Source: Cyanosarcina radialis HA8281-LM2
GTDB taxonomy: Bacteria; Cyanobacteriota; Cyanobacteriia; Cyanobacteriales; CCAP-1448
Reading direction: 5' to 3'
Assembly (NCBI GenBank): GCA_019359615.1
Contig: JAHHHA010000020.1
Span: forward strand, 1 to 64,000
Length of the DNA stretch: 64,000 nt
A model generated the notes under the pieces. That model worked only from the letters and a program-made list of their open reading frames with translations. It was not told the DNA's origin and made no database searches. How positions within the stretch are numbered: position 1 is the stretch's first letter; every line of letters begins with the position of its first letter. Below are positions 44,859 through 54,833 of the stretch, piece by piece. The position numbers and the translations under genes are program-made.

Positions 44859-45110
44859 ATGCCTCTGCCCAAGATAGAAGATGCTAGAAAATTAAGCGAT
44901 CGCGAATTGAATGACGAGATTCTAGCAGCCAAAAAAGAACTGTTCGATCTGCGATTGCAACAGGCTACCCGCCGCTTAGAAAAACCGCATCAGTTCAAAC
45001 ACCTGCGGCATAAAATCGCCCAATTAATGACGGTGGAAGGCGAGCGCAAGCGGGAAGCCGCCAAAGACTCTAGCCCCGCCGCCACTACCCCAGAAGCAGA
45101 AGAGGAATAG
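44859..45110 (+). CDS. rpmC: 50S ribosomal protein L29
   Basis: The 83-residue protein starts 3 bases after rplP. LSDRELNDEILAAKKELFDLRLQQAT and HLRHKIAQLMTVEGERKRE are the L29 helices. The acidic Ala-rich tail (SSPAATTPEAEEE) is longer than in E. coli. Confidence 0.96.
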   Translation: MPLPKIEDARKLSDRELNDEILAAKKELFDLRLQQATRRLEKPHQFKHLRHKIAQLMTVEGERKREAAKDSSPAATTPEAEEE

Positions 45111-45116
45111 GTGAAG

Positions 45117-45356
45117 ATGGCTGTTAAAGAACAAGTCGGTTTGGTTGTTAGCAATAAAATGCAAAAAACTGTAGTCGTGGCAGTAGAAAACCGCGTTTCC
45201 CACCAAAAATACGGCAAGATCGTCGTCAAAACTAAGAAATATAAAGTTCATGACGAAGAAGAAAAGTGTCAAGAAGGCGATCGCGTTCGCATCCAAGAAA
45301 CTCGCCCTTTGAGTCGCACTAAACGCTGGACAGTGATAGAAGTTCTCAATAGCTAA
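45117..45356 (+). CDS. rpsQ: 30S ribosomal protein S17
   Basis: The 79-residue primary 16S-binding protein has an OB fold: [58 protein letters not shown]. The ATG at 45117 is taken rather than the GTG two codons earlier. It follows rpmC after 6 bases. Confidence 0.96.
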   Translation: MAVKEQVGLVVSNKMQKTVVVAVENRVSHQKYGKIVVKTKKYKVHDEEEKCQEGDRVRIQETRPLSRTKRWTVIEVLNS

Positions 45357-45371
45357 TTAAACTGACGAATT

Positions 45372-45737
45372 ATGATTCAACAAGAGTCTTATCTAAATGT
45401 TGCTGATAATAGCGGTGCGAGAAAACTGATGTGCATCCGCGTTTTAGGTTCTAACCGCCGCTATGCCGGAATTGGCGATGTGATTATTGCCGTAGTTAAA
45501 GATGCTATTCCTAACATGGCAGTGAAGCGATCGGATGTAGTTAGAGCCGTGGTGGTTCGCACCAAAAAAGGACTGCGCCGCGACAGCGGCATGAGCATTC
45601 GGTTTGACGATAATGCAGCGGTAATCATCAATGCCGATGGCAACCCCAGAGGAACGCGGGTGTTCGGCCCGGTGGCGCGGGAATTGCGGGACAAAAACTT
45701 TACGAAAATTCTTTCTCTCGCACCAGAGGTACTCTAA
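45372..45737 (+). CDS. rplN: 50S ribosomal protein L14
   Basis: The 121-residue protein at the subunit interface: [62 protein letters not shown]. Its TAA overlaps the ATG of rplX. Confidence 0.98.
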   Translation: MIQQESYLNVADNSGARKLMCIRVLGSNRRYAGIGDVIIAVVKDAIPNMAVKRSDVVRAVVVRTKKGLRRDSGMSIRFDDNAAVIINADGNPRGTRVFGPVARELRDKNFTKILSLAPEVL

Positions 45738-46090
45738 TGAAAGAGAAGCAAGAGCGATTTAAAATGCACGTCCGCAAAGGCGATACGGTTCAAGTAATCG
45801 CTGGTAGAGATAAGGGCAAAGTGGGCGAAATTTTGCAAACTTTCCCCAAGACCAGCAAAGTAATCGTCAAAGGGGTAAACGTTAAAACCAAACACGTCAA
45901 ACCCCAACAAGAAGGAGAATCGGGGAGGATCGTCAACTTTGAAGGTCCGATTCACAGTTCCAACGTGATGCTCTATTCGACCAAACAAAAAGTTGCCAGC
46001 CGCATCTGTTACACCTTTACCGAAGACGGTCGTAAGGTGCGAATGCTGAAAAAAACAGGCGAAATTCTTGACAGCAACCCTAGCAAATAA
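45737..46090 (+). CDS. rplX: 50S ribosomal protein L24
   Basis: The 117-residue assembly-initiating protein with a KOW motif: [44 protein letters not shown]. It starts in a TAATG overlap with rplN. Confidence 0.97.
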   Translation: MKEKQERFKMHVRKGDTVQVIAGRDKGKVGEILQTFPKTSKVIVKGVNVKTKHVKPQQEGESGRIVNFEGPIHSSNVMLYSTKQKVASRICYTFTEDGRKVRMLKKTGEILDSNPSK

Positions 46091-46136
46091 CTCTAATTTC
46101 CTGACCAAGCCCAGGAAAACTAAGGAGACAATCATC

Positions 46137-46679
46137 GTGACCAGACTTAAAACACTCTACCAAGAAACAATTGTTCCGAAGCTGATGAAACAGTTTGGAT
46201 ATACCAACGTTCATCAGGTTCCAAAAGTGATAAAAATCACCGTCAATCGCGGTTTGGGAGAAGCTTCTCAAAATGCTAAGGCCCTGGAATCTTCAGTCAG
46301 CGAAATCGCCCAAATCACCGGACAAAAACCTGTAGTCACGCGAGCCAAAAAAGCGATCGCGGGCTTCAAAATCCGCGAAGGAATGCCCGTGGGGGTGATG
46401 GTGACATTGCGATCGGAAAAAATGTACGCCTTTCTCGATCGATTGATCAGCCTATCGCTGCCTAGAATTAGAGATTTTCGGGGTATTAGTCCCAAAAGCT
46501 TTGACGGACGAGGCAACTACAGCTTAGGGGTCAGAGAACAACTGATATTTCCTGAAATTGAATACGACAAAATCGATAAAATTCGCGGGATGGACATCTC
46601 CATCATCACCACCGCCAATACAGACGAAGAAGGTCGCGCCTTACTAAAAGAAATGGGAATGCCATTTCGCGATAGTTGA
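46137..46679 (+). CDS. rplE: 50S ribosomal protein L5
   Basis: The 180-residue 5S rRNA-binding protein starts at GTG ([20 protein letters not shown]) with AAGGAG upstream. [40 protein letters not shown] and [20 protein letters not shown] are conserved. The frame extends 23 codons upstream over the end of rplX without family similarity. Confidence 0.97.
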   Translation: MTRLKTLYQETIVPKLMKQFGYTNVHQVPKVIKITVNRGLGEASQNAKALESSVSEIAQITGQKPVVTRAKKAIAGFKIREGMPVGVMVTLRSEKMYAFLDRLISLSLPRIRDFRGISPKSFDGRGNYSLGVREQLIFPEIEYDKIDKIRGMDISIITTANTDEEGRALLKEMGMPFRDS

Positions 46680-46705
46680 GAAAATCATCAAGTAAAGAGG
46701 GATAA

Positions 46706-47107
46706 ATGGCGGCAAACGACACAATAGCAGATATGCTGACTCGGATTCGCAATGCTAACATGGCACGTCATCAACAGACTAAAATACCATCGACGAGAAT
46801 GACTCGCAGCATTGCTCAAGTGCTGAAAGCAGAAGGATTCGTCAACGATTTTGAAGAAGTTGGCGAAGGGATCGAGCGAAATTTAGTAGTTTCCTTAAAA
46901 TACAAAGGAAAAACTCGTCAACCGCTGATCAATAACTTAAAGCGAATTAGCAAACCTGGTTTAAGAGTATATTCCGGTCGCAAAGATCTACCCAGAGTTT
47001 TAGGTGGAATTGGCATTGCCATCATCTCTACTTCTCACGGCATCATGACCGATCGAGAAGCTCGCCGTCAAGGTTTAGGTGGTGAAGTGCTTTGCTATGT
47101 ATGGTAG
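46706..47107 (+). CDS. rpsH: 30S ribosomal protein S8
   Basis: The 133-residue central-domain protein: [20 protein letters not shown], and the ending [21 protein letters not shown] with [10 protein letters not shown]. In cyanobacteria rpsN, which lies between rplE and rpsH in E. coli, is absent here, and the gap is only 26 bases. Confidence 0.97.
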   Translation: MAANDTIADMLTRIRNANMARHQQTKIPSTRMTRSIAQVLKAEGFVNDFEEVGEGIERNLVVSLKYKGKTRQPLINNLKRISKPGLRVYSGRKDLPRVLGGIGIAIISTSHGIMTDREARRQGLGGEVLCYVW

Positions 47108-47152
47108 TTCGTAAACCGAGGGAACAGGGAATAGGATAAGGGCAGGAGAATT

Positions 47153-47692
47153 ATGTCTCGGATCGGCAAACGTCCAATAGAAATTCCTAGTAAAGTCGCA
47201 GTGACCATTAACGGCCAAAATGTTGCCGTTAAAGGTCCTAAAGGCGAACTTTCTAGATCCTTACCAGCAGAAGTCCTGGTAGAACAAGAAGGCGAAAAAA
47301 TCGTCGTCACCCGCCGCAACGAATCTCGTCCGGCTCGCCAGCGCCACGGACTGTCTCGCACTCTAGTTGCCAACATGGTAGAAGGAGTTTCTCAAGGGTT
47401 CCAGCGGCGTTTGGAAATTATCGGCGTTGGTTATCGCGCTCAGGTGCAGGGACGCAATCTAGTTTTGACCGTGGGTTACAGCCATCCGGTACAAATCGAA
47501 CCTCCAGACGGGGTTCAATTTGCCGTGGAAACTAATACTAACGTCATCGTCAGTGGCATCGATAAAGAGTTGGTCGGCAACACCGCTGCCCGCATTCGGG
47601 CCGTTCGTCCGCCAGAACCATATAAGGGTAAAGGCATTCGCTACGCTGGAGAAGTCGTCAGACGTAAAGCTGGAAAGGCAGGTAAGAAATAA
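47153..47692 (+). CDS. rplF: 50S ribosomal protein L6
   Basis: The 179-residue protein near the factor-binding site: [34 protein letters not shown] and the C-terminal [28 protein letters not shown] precedes the ATG. Confidence 0.97.
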   Translation: MSRIGKRPIEIPSKVAVTINGQNVAVKGPKGELSRSLPAEVLVEQEGEKIVVTRRNESRPARQRHGLSRTLVANMVEGVSQGFQRRLEIIGVGYRAQVQGRNLVLTVGYSHPVQIEPPDGVQFAVETNTNVIVSGIDKELVGNTAARIRAVRPPEPYKGKGIRYAGEVVRRKAGKAGKK

Positions 47693-47695
47693 GCT

Positions 47696-48058
47696 ATGAA
47701 ACTTACGCGAGTAGAATCAGTCAAGCGCCGCCATCGGCGAGTTCGCAAAAAAGTGAGCGGGACCGCAGAACGCCCTCGGTTAGCCGTGTTTCGCTCTCAC
47801 CAGCACATTTACGCTCAGGTGATCGACGATACCAAACAACATACCTTAGCGGCCGCTTCCACCTTAGATCCCAACTTAAAATCGCAATTAAAATCGGGGG
47901 CGACTTCTGAAGCTGCGATCGAAGTCGGTAAATTAGTCGCCCAAAGAGCGATCGAACAAGGAATCGGTAAAGTAGTATTCGATCGCGGCGGCAATCTCTA
48001 CCACGGTCGGATTAAAGCTTTGGCAGATGCAGCTAGAGAAGCAGGATTAGATTTTTAG
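47696..48058 (+). CDS. rplR: 50S ribosomal protein L18
   Basis: The 120-residue 5S rRNA-binding protein: [33 protein letters not shown] and [24 protein letters not shown]. It starts 3 bases after rplF. Confidence 0.97.
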   Translation: MKLTRVESVKRRHRRVRKKVSGTAERPRLAVFRSHQHIYAQVIDDTKQHTLAAASTLDPNLKSQLKSGATSEAAIEVGKLVAQRAIEQGIGKVVFDRGGNLYHGRIKALADAAREAGLDF

Positions 48059-48098
48059 AAAGGGTTCGTTCCACGAACTATAAACCCAGGAAAAAATT

Positions 48099-48623
48099 AT
48101 GGCAAAAGAGCGTCGTAAAAGTAACCGAACTAAAGAAAAAGAAGTCAACTTTCAAGAGCGAGTAATCCAAATTCGCCGGGTGAGTAAAGTAGTCAAAGGC
48201 GGGAAAAAACTCAGCTTCAGAGCGATCGTAGTCGTCGGTAACGAAAAGGGTCAAGTCGGAGTCGGAGTGGGCAAAGCCAGCGACGTGATCGGCGCAGTCC
48301 GCAAAGGCGTGGCTGACGGCAAAAAGCATCTCATCGAAATTCCGATCACCAAATCTAACTCGATTTCCCATCCCATCAACGGCGAAGGTGGTGGAGCTAA
48401 AGTCATGATGCGTCCAGCCGCCCCCGGAACTGGGGTAATTGCTGGCGGTGCGGTGAGAACGGTACTAGAGCTAGCAGGCGTGCGGAATATTTTAGCCAAA
48501 CAACTCGGTTCTAATAACCCCTTGAACAATGCTAGAGCCGCTATTAATGCCCTATCTAGCTTGCGGACATTTGCTGAAGTAGCAGAAGAAAGGGGTATCC
48601 CGATCGAAAACCTTTATGCCTAA
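48099..48623 (+). CDS. rpsE: 30S ribosomal protein S5
   Basis: The 174-residue protein of the mRNA entry region: [40 protein letters not shown] and [20 protein letters not shown]. rpmD (L30), which follows in E. coli, is absent, as is normal for cyanobacteria; a repeat tract lies there instead. Confidence 0.97.
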   Translation: MAKERRKSNRTKEKEVNFQERVIQIRRVSKVVKGGKKLSFRAIVVVGNEKGQVGVGVGKASDVIGAVRKGVADGKKHLIEIPITKSNSISHPINGEGGGAKVMMRPAAPGTGVIAGGAVRTVLELAGVRNILAKQLGSNNPLNNARAAINALSSLRTFAEVAEERGIPIENLYA

Positions 48624-48662
48624 ATTAAAGAACCAAAATTCAGAAGGTAATTGACTACTGCA

Positions 48663-48719
48663 AGAGACGTTGCCTGAACGTCTCTACATTCTGAACTCCT
48701 GAACTCCTGAACTCCTGAA
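48663..48719. repeat. palindrome plus tandem repeat before rplO
   Basis: AGAGACGTT/AACGTCTCT (48663-48685) is followed by three to four ACTCCTGA heptamers up to 48719, two bases before the rplO ATG. Confidence 0.88.
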
Positions 48720-48721
48720 TT

Positions 48722-49165
48722 ATGAGATTAAACGACGCAGTACCCAAGAAAGGCTCAAAAAAACGTCCCCGCCGCCTGGGCCGAGGAATTTCTGCCGGGC
48801 AAGGCGCTAGCGGCGGTAAAGGGATGCGAGGCCAAAAAGCCAGATCTGGAGGCAGCACCCGGCCTGGATTTGAAGGCGGACAAATGCCTCTCTATCGCCG
48901 CCTGCCGAAGCTCAAGCATTTTCCCATCATCAATCGCAAAGAATACACTACGATTAATGTAGGTAAACTGGCATCTCTGGCAGCTAACACAGAAGTAACT
49001 TTAGAGTCTTTGTTAGCAGCAGGAATTGCCACTACCAACGACGGCCCCTTAAAGATGCTTGGTGACGGGGAAATTACTGTACCTCTGATCGTAAAAGCAT
49101 CTGCATTTACCGCTGGTGCCCGCCAAAAAATTGAAGCAGCAGGTGGTAGCTGCGAAGTAATATGA
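48722..49165 (+). CDS. rplO: 50S ribosomal protein L15
   Basis: The 147-residue protein: [40 protein letters not shown] and [19 protein letters not shown]. Its ATG abuts the tandem-repeat tract, and no Shine-Dalgarno is possible. Confidence 0.97.
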   Translation: MRLNDAVPKKGSKKRPRRLGRGISAGQGASGGKGMRGQKARSGGSTRPGFEGGQMPLYRRLPKLKHFPIINRKEYTTINVGKLASLAANTEVTLESLLAAGIATTNDGPLKMLGDGEITVPLIVKASAFTAGARQKIEAAGGSCEVI

Positions 49166-49192
49166 ATTTCCCCAAAGGGCAGGTAGCCATTC

Positions 49193-50578
49193 ATGGACAT
49201 TAGTAGAGACAAAGCCCCAACCGCTCAAGAAACGTTTATGCAGATGGCGCAAGCTGCTGGCTTAAGAGGTCGGCTGCTCGTGACCCTCGGTTTGTTGATT
49301 TTAGTTCTCTTGGGTTCTTTCATTCCTTTACCCAATATCGAGATTGCAGGAGAGGCGTTAAATCAACTCAAAGGCAACCAATTAGTTCAATTAGCCAGCT
49401 TGTTTACCAGAAGCGTGGTCTTTATTAGCGGTATTGACGCTGAGGGAAAGCTAAAAGAGGAAGCGATTATCGGCGTTTTTGCCTTGGGGATTTTGCCCTA
49501 CATTAATGCCTCGATTATGGTGCAGATTCTCACCACCGCAATTCCTTCTTTAGAAAAATTGCAAAAGGATGAGGGCGAAGCTGGACGGCGAAAAATTTCG
49601 CAAATTACTCGCTATTTGACTTTAGGCTTAGCACTCCTGCAAAGCGTGGGGATTAGCTCTGGATTGCTCCGAGGTTTTGCTACTGGTCCGAATGGAGGAG
49701 ATTGGCTGTTCGTGCTGCAAACCTCCCTCGCTCTTACTGCTGGTTCGATGCTGGTCATGTGGATCTCGGAAGTGATTACCGAGCGCGGAGTGGGAAATGG
49801 AGCTTCCTTATTGATTTTCTTGAGTATTGTTTCTACTTTACCCTCCTCTTTAGGAAAAGCCTTGGCTCAGGCGAGTGGCGGCGACCAAGATGTAGTCTGG
49901 CGCGTGATTCTGCTGCTGCTAGTCTTTTTGGTCATGATTGTTGGCATTGTCTTCGTCCAAGAAGGAACGCGAAGAATTCCAATTATTTCAGCCCGCCGTC
50001 AAGTCGGCCGCCGTCTTTATCGCGAGCGAACGAATTTCCTGCCTTTACGACTGAACCAGGGAGGTGTAATGCCTCTAATCTTTGCCTCTGCGGTTTTGTT
50101 TTTGCCAGCAACGCTGATCAATTTTGTTCCCCAAAATTGGACTCAAGTGAGAAGCGTTTTGGGGCAGATTGGCGATTATCTCAATCCCCAAGGTAGTGCT
50201 CCTTGGATATACGTGATAGTTTTTGTCCTTTTGATCGTGTTCTTTAGCTATTTCTACGCCTCTTTGATCGTCAATCCCGTAGATTTAGCCCAAAATCTCA
50301 AGAAAATGGGGGCTAGCATTCCCGGAATTCGCCCCGGTCGATCTACTAGCGAATATGTCGAGCGCGTGTTGAATCGACTGACATTTTTAGGAGCAATTTT
50401 TCTAGGGGTGGTGGCCTTAGTGCCTCTAGCGGTTGAAAGCACAGTAGATAAAAGTCGAATCTTTCAAGGATTTGGCTCTACTTCCCTGCTAATTTTGGTA
50501 GGGGTGGCGATCGACACAGCCAAACAAATTCAAACCTACGTCATCTCTCAAAGATATGAAGGGATGGTGAAACAGTAA
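49193..50578 (+). CDS. secY: preprotein translocase subunit SecY
   Basis: The 461-residue channel of the Sec translocon has ten membrane segments. Motifs: GLRGRLLVTLGLLIL, FALGILPYINASIMVQILT, ITERGVGNGASLLIFLSIV, the cytosolic loop QVGRRLYRERTNFLPLRLNQ and GVMPLIFASAVLF, PGIRPGRSTSEYV. It serves both plasma and thylakoid membranes. It lies 27 bases after rplO. Confidence 0.97.
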   Translation: MDISRDKAPTAQETFMQMAQAAGLRGRLLVTLGLLILVLLGSFIPLPNIEIAGEALNQLKGNQLVQLASLFTRSVVFISGIDAEGKLKEEAIIGVFALGILPYINASIMVQILTTAIPSLEKLQKDEGEAGRRKISQITRYLTLGLALLQSVGISSGLLRGFATGPNGGDWLFVLQTSLALTAGSMLVMWISEVITERGVGNGASLLIFLSIVSTLPSSLGKALAQASGGDQDVVWRVILLLLVFLVMIVGIVFVQEGTRRIPIISARRQVGRRLYRERTNFLPLRLNQGGVMPLIFASAVLFLPATLINFVPQNWTQVRSVLGQIGDYLNPQGSAPWIYVIVFVLLIVFFSYFYASLIVNPVDLAQNLKKMGASIPGIRPGRSTSEYVERVLNRLTFLGAIFLGVVALVPLAVESTVDKSRIFQGFGSTSLLILVGVAIDTAKQIQTYVISQRYEGMVKQ

Positions 50579-50580
50579 TC

Positions 50581-50672
50581 GAGGAGTTCAGGAGTTCAGG
50601 AGTTCAGAAGTTCAGAATGTAGAGACGCGCCAATAGCGCTATCGCGCATGGCTTCGCTAAGGCACGTCTTTG
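50581..50672. repeat. tandem repeat and degenerate palindrome after secY
   Basis: GAGTTCAG heptamers (50582-50617) lead into GTAGAGACGCGCC and a CGCATGGCTTCGCTAAGGC segment that ends in CACGTCTTTGC, a degenerate form of the palindromic family. The gap is 184 bases. Confidence 0.75.
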
Positions 50673-50762
50673 CAGAAGTGTGAAATGTAGAATTTTCCAC
50701 GTCTTTGTCTACCCATGTCTCCCCCTGTTTCCTGTGTCTCCTCTTTATGAGGATTCAAACAA

Positions 50763-51320
50763 GTGACCAGATTGCTATTCTTAGGGCCTCCAGGGGCAGG
50801 CAAAGGAACTCAAGCTAAAGTTTTAGCCGATCGATGCGAAATTCCCCATATTTCAACGGGAGATATTTTAAGGGAAGCTAAGGCTAAAGGAACGCCACTA
50901 GGTCAAGAAGCCCAAGGTTATATGGAACGAGGCGAGTTGGTTCCCGATCGCCTCATCCTCGATCTGATCCGCGATCGCCTCCAGCAAGTAGATGCCCAAA
51001 AGGGTTGGATTTTAGACGGTTTTCCCCGCAATCCTTCTCAAGCCTCTTTCTTAGACCAACTATTGCAGGAAATCGGTCAGCGCTACGATGGCGTAGTTAA
51101 CTTGGAAGTCCCTGATGAGGTGGTCGTGAGCAGGATGTTAGCGCGGGGGCGATCGGACGATAATGAAGAAACTATTCGCCACCGCTTAGAAGTCTATCGC
51201 CAACAAACCGCACCTTTAATCGATTTCTATAGCGATCGCAACTCTCTAATTGGCATTGACGGCGATCGGCCAGTTGAAGAAATTACCGAATCGCTCCAAC
51301 AGTTAATCCAACCTAGCTAA
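50763..51320 (+). CDS. adk: adenylate kinase
   Basis: The 185-residue short form lacks the Zn-lid insertion. It interconverts AMP+ATP and 2 ADP. Motifs: [55 protein letters not shown] and [19 protein letters not shown]. The GTG start has GAGG upstream. Cyanobacteria conserve secY-adk. Confidence 0.97.
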   Translation: MTRLLFLGPPGAGKGTQAKVLADRCEIPHISTGDILREAKAKGTPLGQEAQGYMERGELVPDRLILDLIRDRLQQVDAQKGWILDGFPRNPSQASFLDQLLQEIGQRYDGVVNLEVPDEVVVSRMLARGRSDDNEETIRHRLEVYRQQTAPLIDFYSDRNSLIGIDGDRPVEEITESLQQLIQPS

Positions 51321-51690
51321 AGGAGTTCAGGAGTTCGGGAGTTCGAGAGTTCAGAATGTAGAGACTAGAGATTCCGCGTTTCTACAGAAGTGAGAAGGTT
51401 GTCAAGAGTGAAGAGTGTTGAGTTAAGAAATTCTTCCTGTCTCCCCTCTCCCCTCCCCGCGTCCCCCCTCTTCTTCTACCCCCAACAGATGGTAAATTTT
51501 TGATAAAATATGTAAATATAACTTCCTGATGTGGTACTCTCCATGAGCTTGCCATATAGCTCGACATCTTCTAGAAGCTAGATCGTAATTCTAGAAAGAG
51601 ATTGAGGGCGGTTATGAGTTTCTACGTCCCGATCTTGAAGTGGATCGAGCGATCGTGGAAGTAAACTGGCGAATTTGAGGTCAAAATAAA
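51321..51690. other. 370-base intergenic region between adk and infA
   Basis: GAGTTCAGGA heptamers (51322-51353), a poor GTAGAGACT/TTTCTAC palindrome (51358-51384) and a C-rich CCCCTCTCC tract (51440-51470). The rest, which probably contains the infA promoter, has no clear boxes. Confidence 0.5.
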
Positions 51691-51918
51691 TTGTCTAAAC
51701 AAGATCTAATTGAAATGGAAGGTACGGTAACGGAATCGTTGCCGAATGCGATGTTTAGGGTCAATCTAGAAAATGGGTTTAACGTGCTAGCCCATATATC
51801 TGGCAAAATCCGACGCAACTACATCAAAATTCTCCCTGGCGATCGCGTCAAAGTCGAACTGACTCCTTACGATTTGACCAAAGGTAGGATTACATATCGG
51901 CTGCGGAATAAAAAATAG
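51691..51918 (+). CDS. infA: translation initiation factor IF-1
   Basis: The 75-residue OB-fold protein that binds the A site of the 30S subunit. It starts at [42 protein letters not shown] and [20 protein letters not shown]. No ATG or GTG can be used without losing the first conserved residues, and TTG-started infA is recalled from other cyanobacteria. Confidence 0.95.
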   Translation: MSKQDLIEMEGTVTESLPNAMFRVNLENGFNVLAHISGKIRRNYIKILPGDRVKVELTPYDLTKGRITYRLRNKK

Positions 51919-51969
51919 TAGCACGGGCGATCGGAATTTAGTTGACAAATTCCTGTTATGATCGTTTTT

Positions 51970-51999
51970 TTGACATTAAAAACTCCAAAATGATATAAT
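51970..51999 (+). promoter_or_regulatory. consensus sigma-70 promoter for rpmJ-rpsM-rpsK-rpoA
   Basis: TTGACA (51970-51975) and TATAAT (51994-51999) are both perfect, with 18 bases between. The start would fall around 52006, about 23 bases before rpmJ. Confidence 0.75.
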
Positions 52000-52028
52000 A
52001 TAAAACTTGCAGTGTTGCCCAAATAGGC

Positions 52029-52142
52029 ATGAAAGTTCGAGCATCCGTCCGAAAAATTTGTGAAAAGTGCCGCGTCATTCGTCGTCGCGGCAGAGTCATG
52101 GTCATTTGTTCCAATCCAAAACACAAACAGCGTCAGGGTTAA
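52029..52142 (+). CDS. rpmJ: 50S ribosomal protein L36
   Basis: The 37-residue protein: [20 protein letters not shown] then [17 protein letters not shown]. The Zn ligands are Cys11, Cys14, Cys27 and His32. Short but unmistakable, between infA and rpsM as in other cyanobacteria. Confidence 0.97.
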   Translation: MKVRASVRKICEKCRVIRRRGRVMVICSNPKHKQRQG

Positions 52143-52207
52143 ATTAACTTCACCCCCTGACGCTCAAGCATTTTAGATATTTCCACATAACTAGGGAGAC
52201 AAAAAGC

Positions 52208-52591
52208 GTGGCACGGATCGCTGGGGTAGACCTTCCTCGCGACAAGCGCGTCGAGATCGGTCTGACATACATTTATGGAATTGGGCTATCTCGGTCGCAG
52301 AACATTCTGACATCTACAGGAGTTAATCCTGACAAGCGAGTCAGAGATCTGACTGATGCCGAGGTAGCGGCCTTGAGAGAGGCAGTCGAAAGCGACTATC
52401 AAGTTGAAGGGGATTTAAGGCGCTGGGAGGGAATGAACGTCAAGCGCCTGATCGATATTGGGACGTATCGCGGTCGTCGGCATCGTCTGGGATTGCCAGT
52501 GAGAGGACAACGAACTCGAACCAATGCCAGAACCCGTCGCGGTCGTCGTGCGACTGTGGCAGGGAAGAAAAAACCCGCAGCTAAGAAGTAA
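52208..52591 (+). CDS. rpsM: 30S ribosomal protein S13
   Basis: The 127-residue head protein from GTG with GGGAG upstream: [40 protein letters not shown] and RKGRRATV-like [13 protein letters not shown] tail. Confidence 0.97.
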   Translation: MARIAGVDLPRDKRVEIGLTYIYGIGLSRSQNILTSTGVNPDKRVRDLTDAEVAALREAVESDYQVEGDLRRWEGMNVKRLIDIGTYRGRRHRLGLPVRGQRTRTNARTRRGRRATVAGKKKPAAKK

Positions 52592-52773
52592 TCTCTCCCG
52601 CTGGGAACCTAAATTCGATAGGAATTCCCAGCATATTCTTTTGCCCGCTCTTCTTTGGAGGGTGCAAAGGCAAAGCGGTTCGGCAGAACCAAGCCAAAAG
52701 ATCGCAGCGCTCGATTGTGCCTGACTGAGAGATCGCTTTGGCAAGATATCTACACATTTGCAAATAGACCGAA

Positions 52774-53169
52774 ATGGCTCGACAACCTACTAAAAAAACT
52801 GGCCCCAAAAAACAAAAGCGGAACGTACCTAACGGCGTAGCCTACATCCAGTCCACCTTCAATAACACGATCGTGACCATTACTGATGCTAAAGGAGAAG
52901 CAATTTCCTGGGCATCAAGCGGTTCGAGTGGCTTTAAAGGGGCGAAAAAAGGAACTCCATTTGCGGCTCAAACTGCTGCTGAAAGTGCAGCGCGGCGAGC
53001 GACCGAGCAGGGAATGCGTCAAATTGAAGTCATGGTGAGCGGTCCGGGTGCAGGGCGAGAAACTGCAATCAGGGCCCTTCAAGGTGCGGGACTGGAAATC
53101 ACCCTGATTCGCGACGTTACTCCAATACCACATAATGGTTGCCGACCTCCCAAACGGCGTAGAGTCTAA
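52774..53169 (+). CDS. rpsK: 30S ribosomal protein S11
   Basis: The 131-residue platform protein: [39 protein letters not shown] and [18 protein letters not shown]. The gap before it (182 bases) holds no gene. Confidence 0.97.
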   Translation: MARQPTKKTGPKKQKRNVPNGVAYIQSTFNNTIVTITDAKGEAISWASSGSSGFKGAKKGTPFAAQTAAESAARRATEQGMRQIEVMVSGPGAGRETAIRALQGAGLEITLIRDVTPIPHNGCRPPKRRRV

Positions 53170-53335
53170 TATCGCTACGCTCCAAGTCAAAAGCTTGCAG
53201 TGAGCAAAGCGAATGTGTCAAAAGTCAAAAGTCAAAAAGTCGGTCATTAGCCATCTACATGGATAGCGACAGGCGACGAAAGACAAAAGACAAAGAAGAA
53301 ATGGCTATTGTGTACGAACAAGGGAGGTCACTTGA

Positions 53336-54295
53336 GTGGCACAGTTTCAGATTGAGTGTGTAGAGTCAAAAACGGAGAAAACCCAGAGTCAATATAGCAA
53401 ATTTGTTCTAGAGCCTTTAGAACGCGGTCAAGGAACGACTGTTGGTAACGCCTTACGGAGAGTGCTGCTGTCAAATTTGGAAGGAACAGCAGTAACGGCC
53501 GTAAGGATTGCTGGTGTCAACCACGAATTTGCCACTATTCCTGGGGTGCGGGAAGACGTGCTAGAAATTATCCTCAACATGAAGGAAATCGTTCTCAAAA
53601 GCCATACTTCTCAACCCCAACTCGGCAGGCTAGCGGTTCAAGGTTCCCCCCAAGGAGCCATAACTGTAACGGCGAGTAATTTCACTCTGCCCTCGGAAGT
53701 GGAGATGGTGAATCCCCATCAATACGTGGCGACTATAGCACCAGGAGCCACTTTAGAGATGGAGTTTCGCATCGAAAAAGGTAAAGGGTATCGGGCCGTA
53801 GAGCGAGCCAGGGAAGAATCTACAGCTTTAGACTTTCTCCAAATAGATGCGGTGTTCATGCCCGTCCAAAAGGTGAACTATACCGTGGAAGATACCCACG
53901 TCGATGGAGCCTTAGAAAGAGATCGATTGCTGTTAGAAATTTGGACTAATGGCAGCTTGAGTCCTCAAGAAGCTTTGGGAGAAGCATCTAGAATTCTGGT
54001 AGAGTTGTTCAGCCCGCTGAAGGAAGTTAGCTGGGAGCCGAGGCAAGACGAGCGGCCGGATGACGGCAACACGATGAATCAAATCCCGATCGAAGAATTG
54101 CAGTTGTCAGTGAGAGCTTATAACTGTCTGAAACGGGCGCAGATTAATTCAGTGGCAGATTTGCTCGATTACACTCAAGAAGATCTTTTAGAGATCAAAA
54201 ACTTCGGTCAAAAATCGGCAGAAGAGGTAATTGAAGCTTTGCAGCAACACTTGGGCATCACTCTGCCCCACGAAAAACCAGGAAAATCGGGGTAA
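53336..54295 (+). CDS. rpoA: DNA-directed RNA polymerase subunit alpha
   Basis: The 319-residue assembly platform of RNA polymerase from a GTG with GGGAGGT upstream. The N-terminal domain has LEPLERGQGTTVGNALRRVLL and VLEIILNMKEI. A short linker (RQDERPDDGNTMNQ) leads to the C-terminal DNA- and regulator-binding domain with LELSVR-like LQLSVRAYNCLKRAQINSV and NFGQKSAEEVIEAL. Confidence 0.98.
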   Translation: MAQFQIECVESKTEKTQSQYSKFVLEPLERGQGTTVGNALRRVLLSNLEGTAVTAVRIAGVNHEFATIPGVREDVLEIILNMKEIVLKSHTSQPQLGRLAVQGSPQGAITVTASNFTLPSEVEMVNPHQYVATIAPGATLEMEFRIEKGKGYRAVERAREESTALDFLQIDAVFMPVQKVNYTVEDTHVDGALERDRLLLEIWTNGSLSPQEALGEASRILVELFSPLKEVSWEPRQDERPDDGNTMNQIPIEELQLSVRAYNCLKRAQINSVADLLDYTQEDLLEIKNFGQKSAEEVIEALQQHLGITLPHEKPGKSG

Positions 54296-54430
54296 AATAA
54301 TTCGTGGTTCGTGGTTCATAGTTCATCGTTCATAAGTTAATGGCGAATTGCTAACGCAACGCTGCGCGAACGACAACGAACAATCGACAGCGAACGATCG
54401 ATAACTAACTAATCAATGAATGAATGAATT

Positions 54431-54781
54431 ATGCGTCACAGGTGTCGGGTTCCCCAATTAGGCAAGCCAGCCGATCAGCGTAAAGCCTTGCTGCGATCGC
54501 TGGCTACCGAACTGATTCGCCACGGTCGAATCACTACTACTAAGGTTAGAGCTAAAGCCGTGCAGTCAGAAGTAGAAAAGATGATTACTCTGGCTAAAGA
54601 CGGTTCTTTGTCGTCTCGGCGGCAGGCGCTCGGCTATATCTACGATAAAAACTTGGTACATTCCCTATTTGAGAATGCTGGTAGTCGTTATAGCGATCGC
54701 CAAGGAGGATACACCAGAATTGCCAGAACCATCAAGCGGCGCGGAGATAATGCCGAAATGGCAATTATCGAATTGGTCTAA
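54431..54781 (+). CDS. rplQ: 50S ribosomal protein L17
   Basis: The 116-residue protein: [38 protein letters not shown] and [20 protein letters not shown]. Before the ATG are GTTCGTGG/TTCATAG and ATGAATGA repeats, and after the stop GTCAAAA heptamers (54786-54812). Confidence 0.97.
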   Translation: MRHRCRVPQLGKPADQRKALLRSLATELIRHGRITTTKVRAKAVQSEVEKMITLAKDGSLSSRRQALGYIYDKNLVHSLFENAGSRYSDRQGGYTRIARTIKRRGDNAEMAIIELV

Positions 54782-54833
54782 ACAAGGCAAAAGTCAAAAG
54801 TCAAAAGTCAAAAAAGGCTTTTGGTAGTTACCT

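Noticed and set aside
52524-52840. Short frames between rpsM and rpsK
   Set aside because: They overlap ribosomal protein genes in other frames and match nothing.
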